Counted from the first letter of the stretch, positions 23,200-36,403 are shown. The stretch is 64,000 nucleotides of DNA from Annona cherimola (GCA_030490835.1 CM059975.1:8871579-8935578), one strand, 5' to 3'. Made by a program: numbers and translations. Notes: a model not told the origin generated them from the letters alone.

Positions 23200-26100
23200 G
23201 TGTTGGATGGATGACTTAAAGCATATTATAATTTTAACTTATTTTAAAATTCCCAACGTTAATTTATTTATTAATTCATTTTAAAACTACAGCCTTAATT
23301 CATTTCTAACCCATTTAATAGACAGGTTTTGTGGGTTGTTAACCAATTGTGCATATTTAGTATAAACAATTCAAAATAAAGCTAATTTAAAGTTGATTGT
23401 GTGTTGTTTATAATTACGTTGCAAATTGATCTATATTAATGAGATATATGGCATGACTAGACCTTCATTAAGAGACGTGTATATATTCAACCACCCAATA
23501 CAAAGAAGAACGGCAACATAATGAGACAAAAAGAGATGATAGAAAGAAGAAAATAGTAATAGAAATTGGCTTGTTAATAGTCTGAATCTACCGGCTCGTC
23601 AAACCCATTTGGGATTTTTGAATAAATGAGTTATAATCTGCCGACTTGTTCAACCATTTAATTAAATAAATTGATTAAGATTGAAATTTTATAACCCTTT
23701 AACGCGTTTAGTAACATGTTTAAACAAGTACAGATTCGCATATAGTCTTGTGGCGGCGATTTTTTAAAAATATTAATATATATGTTATAGAATACATTAT
23801 TTTTCTTAGGATGCCCCCATTAGTTAAAACATATTGGTCCCATTGGTAGGAATTTATTACCATCACTTTTATTATAAACTTATAATTTAATGTAGTTGTA
23901 CATATTTATTTTATAATTATTTTCCTTACTTTTTTTATATTGGTTCTACCAAGAGTTAGGCATATGAATTTATTGTGATAACTTTTTTTTTTATCATTTT
24001 GACATTTTTTCTAACAAGATTCTTTTTACATTTAATTTTTCATTGATTCCAATAATATTTTATTTACAAGGTGCATGTTTTTAATTCTTATAATTAATTA
24101 CTATAACTTGCATTATTTAATAGTGCTTTGGGATGAATAATTATCATCTTAACTTCCCTCCTCAAGTTAGATTTCTTCCTCTTCTTAATTTTTCTTTCAT
24201 TCTTCAATAATTTAAAAATAAACTTTTGGCATATTGGAATTGAAAAGGTACATTATTTTTCTCTCTTTTAAATTTAAAATGGTTAAAATGATATATAAAT
24301 TGATAACATGTAATATTAACCCTATCTTGTAAGACTATCATATGCTTTAAATATGCATCAATAATAATTAAAATTGTATAAGTGAAGTACGCAAAAATAA
24401 ATAGAATATATATAGAAATCAAACTATTGGCCTAAAAATACATTAATACAATTTATTCATATTTAGAAAAATAGTTATTAAAAATTGTATTTATTAATGT
24501 CATAATATAATATATATGTCTGACAACTATTAGCCATAATTATATTTGAAAAAAGAGTGTTGTATTGATACTTTACATGATACATGAGCACCTTAAGGAA
24601 TTGCTCACTCGGATTGAAATAAAAAAATAGGAGTTTTGAGTTTTATTTTGAAACTTACTAATCTTTGTTATCTTTCATTTGAAAATTAATAATTAATTCT
24701 TTGATGATTTATAATTATTAACAGGAACATCCATTTTATAATTTATTGAAACTTAGAAAGTGTATTCCATAAATATCTAATATTTTTAATATAAGGAAAT
24801 ACTTTGCAACCCATACCATTGAATGAAGTCTTCGATGTTTTTGTTCTACCTCATTTCAGCAAGTCTTGTTGATTAAATTAAAATATAATATACTTATATT
24901 TTTAAATCAAATGATTTAGAATGATATAGAAACCATTTTATAAAAGTTTTAGATGATGCACCTACTTAAAAAATACTTATCCTAGGAATCGAAAAATATT
25001 TTCCGCAATAAAGATTGCGAACAATCGATTGCATAATCAAACGATAGATAGTTGGATGAATGACTATTTAATTACTTACATTGAAAAAGATATATTTGAT
25101 ATTGTTAACAATGAATTGAGAACCCATCAGTGATAATTGTTAATTTTGGATATGTTTGGAAAATGATAAAATTTTTAGATGAAAAGTTTTTGAATTAGTA
25201 GAAAATAATGTAATGTGATAGGAATAATAATGAGAAGTGAAGAGAATAATTTCATTTACCTAATTCTAGATTAAGAATGATGTTTAAAAAATATATTTCA
25301 AAATTTTTATATAATAAAAAATTATTCTTGAACATATAAAAATTTTAAAACTAAAATAAACTTTGTCCCCATTGGTTAGAGATCTTGGATCCATCACTAT
25401 GTTTTAGTCATTTAATTCGTTCAACTTGTTAAACTCAGTAAAATCATATATATAAATATAAACTCTTAGGTTATTTTTTTAACTAAGTCTTCCTCTCGCT
25501 AATTAATTTTTATTTTTCTATCGCTGCCCTAATTTTATTTTTCATTTCCCCCGCGCTAAAATCCTCTTGCCTCTCCTAGCGAGATGATCCTCTGTCAAAG
25601 AATAGGCTTTCAGGTCAACTGTTATACAATCCTTTAATGATCCGCTAACATGTTTATTAAATGAGTTGTAAATACGTTAGGGTAAAGTTTTTAAAATGAG
25701 TTAATAGATAGATTATGGTTGAGATATTTTAGATAAGTTAAGATTAGGATTAGACTCTAATCCTTTCAATTCGATTTATTAGTACCCCTAAGTAGAAATG
25801 AAGAGAAGAATAATCAGAGATGGAGAAAGAGTGGAAGTGGGAAGGAGAGAGAAAGATGAAAATAAGAAAGAGATGATCAAAGACAAAGATGAAGGAAAGT
25901 AAAGAGTGAAGAAGAATCTTATAAGCAACACTAGCACGCGGCATATTATGACGTGAAAGCAATGAAGATGCCATACAATGTAGGAAGGAAAATAAAAAAT
26001 AGAAATAGAAAAAATAGTTTATAGTTTATGAAATATATATACCCTTTATTAATGGGCTGTAAATAAGTCGCGGGGCTAAATAGGTTAAATGACTTACTAA

Positions 26101-26262
26101 ATAAGTTGATGAGTTGTAAAATTTGTTTTTTAATCAAATGGTTAATGGGTTTGCAGATTATAAATTATTTATTCAAAAATTTCATCCCAAATTTATTTAT
26201 AAATCGGTTGGACATGTGGGTTAATGAGTTAACCCTGACTATTAACACCCTTACATGTACCT
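23200..26262. other. AT-rich repeat graveyard with family-I fragments
   Basis: Fragments with family-I subterminal phrases occur at about 23200-23760, 25385-25785 (ending TTAGTACCCCTAAG) and 26040-26262 (ending GACTATTAACACCC). Between them the DNA is very AT-rich with no gene. A short family-A fragment is visible near 25150-25240. Confidence 0.4.
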
Positions 26263-26696
26263 CTGTTTTCATGACCACGCATGTCACGCTAGTAGTCACT
26301 ACCCATACAATACCGCATGGAATTAAATGGCTCTTTGTCCTATAAGAGTGCATTACGTAGGTAATTCATATGGTTGCTACTTCAAGATGAAAGGTCATGC
26401 GAGCTCCAAAATTTGTGGTTTAAAATAAAAGTTCTATTGCTTATTTAATTACATATTTATTAAAATAACTCTACAAGTTATATGTTCAAATAATATATTT
26501 TTATATTTTACATAATAAATGAAAATGTTAATTTGGACTACTAATTGTTAAAACAAGAAAGATAAAATTAAAAATAAAATAACTCAAAATATTCTAAAAG
26601 CGAAGCCAATAAGTGATAAAATAATAAAAATAAACCAAAGTAGTAGGTCATATTTAATGAGACCTTAAACAACATCGGTTGGGAGAGCTCATTAAA

Positions 26697-27294
26697 GGTG
26701 TGTTTGAAAAATAATAAAAATTTTAGATAAAAAGTTTTTAATGTACAAGTTTTTTACCATGGAAAAAAAACGATGCAACATAATATGAATAATAATGATG
26801 AGTAAAGAGATAGGTCAGATTTATAAGTAGTTATGTAAAAATAATTGAAAAGTAAGATAGTTATATAAGAAGATGTGAAGAAATAATTAAAAAATGATAG
26901 TTAAGGAGAATAAAAAGTTTTAGATTGAAAAGTTTTTCACATCAGCGAAATGTACCCAGGTACATTTCACCTATTTTTAATTTTTTTGAAATTTTTTTTA
27001 CACAATTGTTAATATAGGTATATTTAACATGTTTATCAGTTTTTACCATTTTTTGAGACTTTTAAATATTTTTAAAATTTTTTAAAATCAGTGACATTTT
27101 CGTAATTCACAAATTATAAAATATAACTGATTTTAAAATAAAAATATTTAAATGTCTCAAAAAATAGTAAAAATTGATACACATGTTAAACATATCTAGA
27201 TTAATAGTTGTATAAAAAAAATTCAAAAAAATGAATTTTTGCACCCGAGTGCACCTGATGAGGACTTAAAAATTTTTTACGTTATCAAACGTAC
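26697..27294. mobile_element. Family-A MITE interrupted by a family-C foldback
   Basis: The left end GGTGTGTTTGAAAAATAA and most of the family-A body run to about 26948. The right end (TTATCAAACGTACC) appears only at 27281-27294. Between them is a near-complete family-C palindrome (about 26950-27262) with arms GTTAATATAGGTATATTTAA and AAACATATCTAGATTAATAG. Here the nesting order is the reverse of that at 15553. Confidence 0.55.
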
Positions 27295-28414
27295 CTTAGA
27301 TTTATTCAAATAAAAGAAACAAGAGAATGAGAAGAAAACAAAAAAAATAATTAAATAGGATATAAAAATAGTAAAGAGTACTAAAAACATAATTTTAATT
27401 GTCAAAAAAATTAAATAAGATATAAAAATATTAAAACGTATTGAAAACGTAGTTTAATTGTCAAAAATGGTACAACAAAATCTATACAACTAACCTCAAT
27501 TAAGTAAGAAAAGGCTTATAATTATGATGATAATGATGATTTTACATAATAAACATGTGCAATCCAATATCTCTATATGTTAAAGTATAAAATTTTCTCA
27601 AGGGATAATTCCTTTTAACAAATACACATAATTCCTCTTATGCCCATAACATTTCGTAAATTCCTTTTATATATATAAAATTTCACCCTAAATTCATCTT
27701 ATACCTACGCCGTTAAAACCACCGTTATCTATCTCATTGAAAAGACTATTTTGCCATTTTAAATTTTTTCTAATGAAAGTAAATCAACCTTAATATGACT
27801 TTTAAGTTATTTAATATATTGTATTAATGATTTACTATCATCAATTGAGTCATGTTAAGGTTACATTATCTCAATTAAAAAATTTAAAATGGGAAAAATC
27901 GTCTTTTCAATAGGGTAGATAATGATGGTTTTAACGGTATGGGTATAAGAGAAATTTGGGGTGAAATGTTATGGATATAAAAAGAATTTACGAAATATTG
28001 TAGGTATAAAAGGAATTATGTGCATTTGTTATGGGTATAAAAGAAATTATCCCTTTTCTCAATGATTAAAGTTATTTTAAAAGCATATTTGTATTTTAGA
28101 GATCTTTTAAAAAATGGATTTAAATAAGTGCATATATTTATTAAATATCAATTATATGTTCTTTTCCCATAAAAAAATTTATATGTCTCTTTATATAATT
28201 TTTATATTTTATATATCTATTAATATCCTTGAAATATTGATCTTTGCAATGATTTTTTATGATTACATGTTTATCGTCTAACTATTATTTTATGTTAAAA
28301 GAGTCAAATATTTATAAATAATGATTTCAAAAGCTCAATTTATATTTTAACAATTCAAAATTAGGATTTTAAAATGTTCAATCTACTGAAAATAGCTAAA
28401 CTTTAATTTACGTA
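27186..28414 (+). repeat. 1.23-kb tandem duplication, copy 1
   Basis: The unit starts TTAAACATATCTAGATTAAT and ends CTTTAATTTACGTA. It is repeated immediately at 28415-29647 with only scattered substitutions and small indels. The left boundary lies within a family-C arm. The unit contains the right end of a family-A MITE and a complete 454-bp foldback MITE. Confidence 0.9.
27601..28054. mobile_element. Foldback MITE (family J), first duplicated copy
   Basis: Long inverted arms start AGGGATAATTCCTTTTA and end TATAAAAGAAATTATCCCT. Inner arm sequences such as ACATAATTCCTCTTAT recur inverted. TTTCTCA flanks both ends (27594-27600 and 28055-28061). This copy lacks about 10 bp that its duplicate retains near the left end. 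Confidence 0.75.
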
Positions 28415-29647
28415 TTAAACATATCTAGATTAATAGTTGTATAAAAAAAATTCAAAAAAATGATTTTTTGCACCCAGATGCACCTGATGAAGACTTAAAA
28501 AAATTTAATGTTATCAAACGTACCTTAGATTTATTCAAATAAAAGAAAACAAGAGAATGAGAAGAAAAACAAAAAAATAATTAAATAGGATATAAAAATA
28601 GTAAAGAGTACTGAAAACATAATTTTAATTGTCAAAAAAATTAAATAGGATATAAAAATATTAAAAAGTATTGAAAACGTAGTTTAATTGTCAAAAATGG
28701 TACAACAAAATCTATACAACTAGCCCCAATTAAGTAAGAAAAGGCTTATAATTATGATGATAATGATGATTTTACATAATAAACATGTGCAATCCAGTAT
28801 CTCTACATGTTAAAGTATAAAATTTTCTGAAGGGATAATTCCTTTTATACCTATAACAAATGCACATAATTCCTCTTATACCCATAACATTTCGTAAATT
28901 CCTTTTATACATATAAAATTTCACCTTAAATTCCTCTCATACCCACGCCGTTAAAACCACTGTTATCTATCTCACTGAAAAGACTATTTTGCCCTTTTAA
29001 ATTTTTTCTAATTAAAATAAATCAACCTCAATATTGAAGTTATTTAATATCTTGTATTAATGATTTACTACCATCAATTGAGTCATGTTAAGGTTACATT
29101 ATCTCAATTAAAAAATTTTAAATGGGCAAAATTGTCTTTTCAATGAGGTAGATAACGGTGGTTTTAACAGTATGGGTATAAGAGAAATTTGGGGCCAAAT
29201 GTTATGGATATAAAAAGAATTTACGAAATATTGTGGGTACAAAAGGAATTATGTGCATTTGTTATGGGTATAAAAGAAATTATCCCTTTTCTCAATGATT
29301 AAAGTTATTTTAAAAGCATATTTGTATTTTAGAGATCTTTTAAAAAATGGATTTAAATACGTGCATATATTTATTAAATATCAATTATATGTTCTTTTCC
29401 CATAAAAAAATTTATATGTCTCTTTATATAATTTTTATATTTTACATATCTATTAATATCCTTGAAATATTAATCTTTGCAATGATTTTTTATGATTAGA
29501 TGTTTATTGTCTAACTATTATTTTATGTTAAAAGAGTCAAATATTTATAAATAAAGATTTCGAAAGCTTAATTTATATTTTAACAATTCAAAATTAGGAT
29601 TTTAAAATATTCAATCTACTGAAAATAGATAAACTTTAATTTACGTA
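28415..29647 (+). repeat. 1.23-kb tandem duplication, copy 2
   Basis: Direct repeat of 27186-28414. The junction is sharp: CTTTAATTTACGTA is followed by TTAAACAT at the end of copy 1 and by TTTTTTAAAGG at the end of copy 2. Confidence 0.9.
28831..29287. mobile_element. Foldback MITE (family J), second duplicated copy
   Basis: Same element as at 27601, copied by the tandem duplication. The left-arm phrase ATACCTATAACAAATGCACA is complete here, so this copy is closer to the ancestral form. Confidence 0.75.
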
Positions 29648-30290
29648 TTTTTTAAAGGTTAAATATCTAATTAAAATTACTAATATCCTTCAAATTTTTT
29701 TCCATTTTTTCAAAATTCTACAAAACATAAATTTTACCTATTTTATTTACGCAATTGGGATCACCGGTGAAGCTTTATATTTTAATATTGTAAAATATTT
29801 AAATATATCAAATATGGCATATTCGTTATATAAAAAATGGATTATAATGTTTTACGATGGGTATATTCTATTTTCTCTTCACTTTTATTTGAGCTCACGT
29901 GAATTTAATTAAAATATAAAAAATTATTATTTTTAAAATTTTGTGTATATATATTTCAAATTTTTAAAAATAAAACTTGATCATTTCTTATGTGCGTGAG
30001 TGTTAGACAAGTAAAAAATCTTTATTTTTAAAATTTTATAAAAATATATATATAAATAAATATGTTAATTTTTGATATATAAACTAAATGTACTTTTTTA
30101 TGGTATTATATATGACATCATTTTAACTGATATTACAACATTCTCATAATTTCCTACCAAATTCTGCCAACATTTCAACCGGGGAGATAAAGACGCCACC
30201 AGAACTATGCCGAAGTGCCAAATCGAAGCTTGCAGAGCTTCGTAGTGTCGCTGCCAGAAAAAGCGTCCACCGACGGCGCCTCAGTGGTAC
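29648..30290. other. Intergenic, no gene seen
   Basis: Mostly AT-rich. A short GC-richer part at 30180-30290 adjoins the following MITE and has no recognisable content. Confidence 0.45.
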
Positions 30291-30299
30291 GGACTAAAT

Positions 30300-30662
30300 G
30301 GTCCCTGATCCAATGCTCCCGGGCGCATCATCTATTTTTTTTTTTTTGAAATTTTTTTTACAATAATATTAATATATATGTATTTAATATGAGTATAAAT
30401 TTTTACCATTTTTAGGATATTTTAGATATTTATTTTTTATTTTTGAAAATCAGTGGCATTTTAGGTAATTTTAAATTACTAAAATACCACTAATTTTCAA
30501 AAATAAAAGATAAATATCTAAAATACCTCAAAAATAGTAAAAATTGATATATATGTTAAATAAACTTAAGTTAATAAGTTCGTGAAAGAAATTTCAAAAA
30601 AAAATAAAAAAAGATATATGCGCCCAGGAGCACAATGCTCCAAGGAGCATAGGATCAGGGCC
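30300..30662. mobile_element. MULE-type foldback MITE (family B, copy 2)
   Basis: Ends are GGTCCCTGATCCAATGCTCC and GGAGCATAGGATCAGGGCC. The 9-bp GGACTAAAT is perfectly repeated outside both ends (30291-30299 and 30663-30671). Nine-base duplications are the Mutator-superfamily signature. The interior shares its AT-rich core with copy 1 at 10968 and with family C. Confidence 0.9.
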
Positions 30663-30671
30663 GGACTAAAT

Positions 30672-31455
30672 GTACTTATGCTAACATAAAAGTGAAAAAC
30701 GGAAAATATATTTAAATATAAAATACGTGAGGTTTGGTTGAGTATCAATCCATTTTATAACGTATTATAATCCTAAAAATATAGTTTATAAAATTAATTA
30801 GTTCAATAAATTCATAATATGTAGATAAATATTAACTCTTAATATTATTATATAATAATGTGATTGTTTAAGGAAGGTTTTTTAGACTTTATCGTGCTTT
30901 AAATGTGGCTGGCAACGAGCACAACTATAAGCCACGTATTTTTGCGAGTGAGGTACCGAGAACCAGGGCGTCATATACATGGGGGCATGACTGCGTGACA
31001 TGCACTCCCCGTCCCTATAATTTGAATATCAAATTTTTTTTTTCTTTTTTTAAATAGAACCCGTATCAACACTCCATTACATAATTATTTGACTGTTGTT
31101 CTATCACCAGAACCGCAGCATTACCTTTTAAGGTCTACTTGGTTTGATTTAAAATATAATTTAATATATGTGGCAAAAACCCTATTTTGGTATAAAAGAA
31201 GAGCGAATTATCTCTCTTGTTACAAGGTATTTAACTGTACATGTTCTTGTATATTTTTCTTATCATTATTTACCTGGTTTCAACATAATAATGTTATTTT
31301 GGGCAACGATTGTTGACAAATAGCATCTCTTGTTTTCAATATATTTAGATCTTTATTTTACATCCCTCTCATCTCAAACAAACCGGGTTTCCAATAGTAA
31401 ACAAATAAGAATTGACCATTTATAACATTAACTACATATGGAATGAATAATATAA
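30672..31455. other. Intergenic, no gene seen
   Basis: AT-rich with short open frames only; a plus-strand frame at 31089-31316 has no recognisable motif. Confidence 0.45.
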
Positions 31456-31457
31456 AG

Positions 31458-31837
31458 AGTAATGTTTTAATGAAGCCTAACGTATTGAAATTTCAATGCA
31501 TCATAGTACAAATCTCATTTCGTAATATATTATTTTGAATTTTTTTTATAATATTGTTAACCCGGATGTATTTAACTTATGTATTAAGTTCTACCATTTT
31601 CACAGATATATAAATATATATTTTTGAATTTTTAAAAACAAGGATATTTTAGTCACTTGAAAATGGCTAAAGCACCATTGTTTTTTGAAAAATCAAAAAA
31701 AATATATACACATACCGAAAATTGTAAAATTCAGATTACATATTAAATATATCTAGATTAATAATCTTATAAAAAAAAATTTTAAAAAATATATTAAAAA
31801 TAGGATTTTGCACCCTGATGCATTGAAATATTCTCCT
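31458..31837. mobile_element. Family-C foldback MITE
   Basis: The left end GAGTAATGTTTTAATGAAGC and the right end GCATTGAAATATTCTCCTG are inverted counterparts. Inside are the two core arms (TGTTAACCCGGATGTATTTA, and AAATATATCTAGATTAATAA). Confidence 0.6.
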
Positions 31838-32334
31838 GATATGAATGTTTAGGTGTCGAATAATAATTTTAAATAGAAAAAGCAACTGATTGCACTAATA
31901 CGTGAATGCAAGTGATTGAATTAGATATTTATTTCATCTGTTACAATATTTTTCCACCGTACTTTTGGACTATGAACCATTAAACTGGGGGGACTTACAT
32001 ACACATATTTGAGACTCCGATTCAATAAAGTGCAAGTGTGCAAACTGAAAAATCTATTTGGGCACACTTGCATTTGACTGGCCCATATTGATAGAGTGCA
32101 GTCACTACAGAATAGTTGATTTTTGCAAGGATTCTTATGCATCAAAATGTTATTTGCTATATAGGCTTTCAAAAAAATGTTATTTGCTGTATACAATATT
32201 ATCGATATTAATAGTTCGTTACATATGAGCATTATAATGTGACAAATGAGAAATCGCAAATTCTTCTGATATTTTTGGTGCAATTAGCTACATGTCAGAA
32301 CGAATATACAGCAGGTTAGTAGCGGCAATATAGC

Positions 32335-32665
32335 ATTTGATTCAATGCACTCAGGTGTATTAAGCTTTTGTGCATCATTGTGCAAAAATTCATTTTTTTA
32401 TATTTTTTAATTTTTTTATAAATTTATTAATCTAACTGTATTTAACATATGTATATAGTTTTCCCATTTTTAGAGATTTGTACATTTTTTTTATTTTTCT
32501 AAAATATAGATATTTTAGTATTTTAAAATGTCTAAAATACCTATGTTTTCAAAAATAAAAAATATATACAAATCTCTAAAGATTGTAAAACTTAATATAT
32601 ATGTTAAATAAACTTAGATTAATAGTTTTATAAAAAGATTTAAAAATATTTTATGAATTTTTTGC
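32335..32665. mobile_element. Family-C foldback MITE
   Basis: A near-palindrome with arms ATTAATCTAACTGTATTTAA and AATAAACTTAGATTAATAGT. The centre TATTTTAGTATTTTAAAATG is self-complementary. The outer left end carries GCACTCAGGTGTATTAAGC. Confidence 0.6.
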
Positions 32666-34160
32666 ATTATAAGGAATAACATTTTTTGCAACCTTTATTA
32701 GTAATAAAAAATTCTTTATTAGTAAAGAAAATATATTTGTAAGAAAAAAGTTTCTTACTTATGCTTATACTATTATGAGTCTTGAAAAATTTGTTTATAG
32801 TAATGTTTCTATAGACAAGAGATAATTCATTACTTATGATGATGTTTTGGTAACTAAATTAAAATTTAGTTGTTTAAACAAACAAACGATAAATTATTAG
32901 TAACTAAATTTTTCGCAGTGATCGCTAATTGACATATGTCACATGTTAACAACTAAGTTTCAACTTTTGACCAGAAAATTTTAGTTGTCAAAATTAAATT
33001 TTTTGTAATGTTACTATGTACATCAAATATTTTATTTGCAAAAGCAATATTTTTTCTTGCACGGAGTAGCTTTGACGCGCAGGCCTTGTTCTTTCTGTGG
33101 CATAAATGGAACGGATTGCCATATCCACCACCACATAAAGTGACCATGCAAATGGGTGCAATTAATTAGCTGTCAGCAGTTCATGGCTTCATGCCCCATT
33201 AATGGCTACCTGCATTCAGTTGAAGAACATTGTGTCATAATTACCTGGAGAAAGAACTGGAAGTCTGGAATGTATCCAATGATGGCCGCGGGGAGATAAC
33301 CATATGTTTACCTCATTTTTTTTTTATCATGATACCAAGAATTTGCTTATTCAGAATCTTTGGTGGTCCACGTTGGTTTCAAATAACCATGTGAAAATTA
33401 GAAAAACACTCGCATACATTTATAGATATGTTAAAATACCATATTACTTTACGGAGTCATTTATATGGTTTAGATGTTAATTAACCTCTTCAAAATTGAT
33501 ATATAGATTAAATAAATGTGTTATGTTGATCAATCAATGCACATTTTTAGATTGGAAGAGACATGTTATATTTATTAAACGAACAATTCTAAATATAATG
33601 AGTGGAATAAACCTTGATTCTATTATGAGGGTATGCCTGGTTTCATGGTGATGCACCCTAACTAAGGTGCAACATGAAAATTTGCTATATATGCATACGT
33701 CTTGTGTTGAAAATGAGCTTTTCTTACCACTTAGCACTCTCCCCTAGTTCTATCCCAAAATGACTAGTTAAGTTTAGAAATCCATTTCTGTAGATATAAA
33801 TTAAGAACCCTTAAAGCCTCTTAACGATGTGAGTTTTGCTCCCCACTTAGCATCTAACTAATACTTTATAACCAAGCTATTACATTTGTGTTGTGGCATG
33901 TGTGTACATGCAACAAAGGATATACCAACAAGTGGTTGACACCAATATAAGTAAGAGGCTGGAGGTTCTAAACCAAACTAGGATATCAACATGCATCTAG
34001 AACCATAAAAAGTTTGTCATGCAACAAAAATTACTAATAGTTGACCTATCATTTATAAGCAGCAAAAATATCATGCAACATATAATATTTTATATAGCAA
34101 ATAAATGCTACTCTTGAATTTATATGCAACAAAAATTTATTGAGCTGCACTAAAATTGTT
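32666..34160. other. Intergenic upstream of the P450, no gene seen
   Basis: AT-rich. A family-F core lies near 33370-33610 (ATATGGTTTAGATGTTAATT). Nothing else is recognisable. Confidence 0.45.
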
Positions 34161-34164
34161 GCAT

Positions 34165-34450
34165 ATACTATATGTGTTTGAGAAGTGATAAAATTTTTGG
34201 TGTAAAAGTTTTTAAATTGGTAGAAAATAATATGATATGATTATGGCAATGATGAGGAGTAAAAAAAATAAAGTTAAAATAGATATGTTGATTATATAGG
34301 TAGTCGTGCAAAAAACGATTTAAAAGTATGTAGTTGTATAGGAAATATGAAAAAATAATTAAAAATAGGATAATTGTAGAGAATGAAAAATTTTAAAATG
34401 AAAAATTTTTATTAAAATTTTTTTTGATGAAAAGTTAGAAAAATTTTAGA
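34165..34450. mobile_element. Degenerate family-A MITE about 280 bp upstream of the P450
   Basis: TATGTGTTTGAGAAGTGATA at the left is followed by AATAAAGTTAAAATAGATAT, AGTTGTATAGGAAATATG and GAGAATGAAAAATTTTAAAA in family order. The right end is lost. Confidence 0.5.
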
Positions 34451-34671
34451 ATATGCTAAATGTAACTTATATTTCTTCGCAGTGGGACCAGCTAGGTAAT
34501 GCCGGTATTAGGATCGTAAGAATCTATTTGTACCTAGACAAGTAAAGGATAAAAATTTGAACAAGTAGTTAATTAATAGGCCCTTCATCATCATTGTCAT
34601 CGTAAGCAATATCTAATCACTAATGCAAGAAAAAAGATGTACTGAACAAGTTGCACTCTAGCCCAGTCCTC

Positions 34672-34680
34672 TCTATAAAA
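34672..34680 (+). promoter_or_regulatory. TATA box of the P450 gene
   Basis: TCTATAAAA stands about 46 bp before the ATG at 34726, in a C/T-rich context (CCTCTCTATAAAACC). A start site about 30 bp downstream would leave a short leader of roughly 20 bases. Confidence 0.65.
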
Positions 34681-34725
34681 CCAAATGTTGCAAAAGATCG
34701 AGTTCACTGCAAGTTAGCGAGAAAA

Positions 34726-36277
34726 ATGGCTGCATTTGGGCAGTACTGGTGGAATATCTCGATGATCTTGAGCTACCCTGAAATCTTGCTAGCCTTGGCT
34801 TGCTTCCTCCTCGTCAACGTCCTCCTGGGAATCCGTAAGAGCCGTGCCGTCATCGACTGGCCGCTCGTCGGCATGCTCCCTTCCCTTCTCCTCAACGTCC
34901 ATCGCCTCCATGATTGGACCACCGAGATCATGGCCGCTAGTGGCATGACCCTCACCTTCCGCGGCCCTTGGTTCGCCCGCATGGAGACCACCTTGACATG
35001 CGACCCCCGCCAACGTGAACCACGTCATGAGCACAAACTTCGCCAACTTCCCCAAAGGCCCCGACTTCTTCCAGATGTTCGACATTCTCGGTGACGGCAT
35101 CTTCAACTCCGACTCCGATTCCTGGCGCCACCAGCGGAAGATGGCCAACGCCCACCTCAAATGCGCCCGCTTCCGCTGCTTCATGTCAGCGGCTCTCAAG
35201 GACAAGGTGGAGAATGCTCTCCTCCCCATCCTCCGCCACCTCGAGAGCCGAGGCCAGCACTTCGACATACAAGACGTCTTCCAAAGGTTCACCTTCGACA
35301 GCACTTGCTCCTTGGTGCTCGGGGACGACCCGGGCTGTCTCTCCCTGGACTTCCCGGACATGCCCATCGTGAAGGCCATGGACGATGCTGCCGAATCGGT
35401 GCTGTGGCGCCACGTTGTGCCGTTCACGTGGTGGAAGCTGGAGAGGTGGCTGGATGTGGGGCCGGAGAGGAAGCTGCGCGAAGCTTGGGAGATCATCGAC
35501 AACTTCATGTACAAGCATATCCGGAAGAGAAGGCAAGAGGGAATTTTGAAGCATTCAGGAGATCTGCTGGCTTCTTACATGGAAGAAGCACAAGGCAGCT
35601 CGAATGATATTTCGGACAAGTTCCTACGCGACACCACACTCAACTTTCTTTTTGCAGGCAAAGATACCGGGGCTGCTGCCATCACCTGGTTCTTGTGGGC
35701 GATATCCAAGCACCCAAGAGCCGAAAACAAGATCTTGGAAGAGCTACGTTCGATTATGGCATCCAGAAAAGGAGGAGAAGATGATCACAAGGCAACGGTC
35801 GTCTTCAGAGCAGAAGACCTGAATGGGTTGGTGTATCTGCATGCAGCCCTGTGCGAAACGCTGCGGTTGTACCCGCCCGTTCCGTTCGAGCACAAAGGCG
35901 TGTTCCAGGTCGATATTCTCCCCAGCGGCGACGCAGTGAAAGCAGACTCGAAGATCATGTTCCCTTTGTATTCGATGGGGAGGATGGAAACAATATGGGG
36001 AAAAGATTGCTTGGAGTTCAAGCCCGAGAGATGGATCACCGAACGTGGGACTCTGAAATTCGAGCCATCATACAAGTTCACGGCGTTCATCGCTGGCCCC
36101 AGGAACTGCTTGGGCAAGGAAGTCGCGTTCGCTCAAGTCAAGGTGCTGGCTGCAGCCGTTCTCTACAACTTCCACGTTCACGTGCTTGATGGGCACCCCG
36201 TCTCGCCCAAGGCGTCCGTGGTTCTCCACATGAAGGATGGATTGATGGTCAAGATCGCCAAAAGAAGCCATGTCTAA
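34726..36277 (+). CDS. CYP96-family cytochrome P450 (intronless), one frameshift
   Basis: This is a P450 of the plant CYP86 clan, by eye closest to CYP96: ER-anchored monooxygenases that hydroxylate alkanes, fatty acids or related molecules using NADPH-P450 reductase. The ATG sits in a good plant context (GAAAAATGGC). Residues 15-36 form the membrane anchor. With the frameshift compensated, the product is 516 residues, usual for the family. Key motifs: I-helix AGKDTG (about 310-315), with Gly after the conserved Thr where Thr/Ser is common; ETLR of the K-helix (377-380); FKPERW (431-436); haem loop FIAGPRNCLG with Cys461 (codon 36107-36109). The frame breaks in a run of five Cs at 35004-35008: one C too many, after which the frame of NHVMSTNFANFPKG is reached. 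Everything else is intact. Either this is a sequencing error, or a very young null allele. The substrate cannot be told. Confidence 0.9.
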
Positions 36278-36403
36278 GCTTGAGCTTTACGCAAATGAAA
36301 ATCCGTAAAATGGTACTGATGGTGGTCTGCTGTTCTCTGTCCTAATTGCAGCTTACGGTTTTAAGGTTTTGATTTGGATCGAAATCTTTTTTTTTTTTTT
36401 TTT

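Noticed and set aside
23200..26262. Possible LTR retrotransposon made of the repeated AACCCG-rich blocks
   Set aside because: The blocks are not long direct repeats, there is no primer-binding site, gag or pol similarity, and the ends look like inverted TAGGGG-type termini.
34789..35514. 241-codon minus-strand frame opposite the P450
   Set aside because: Antisense shadow of a GC-rich coding sequence; the plus strand carries all P450 motifs.
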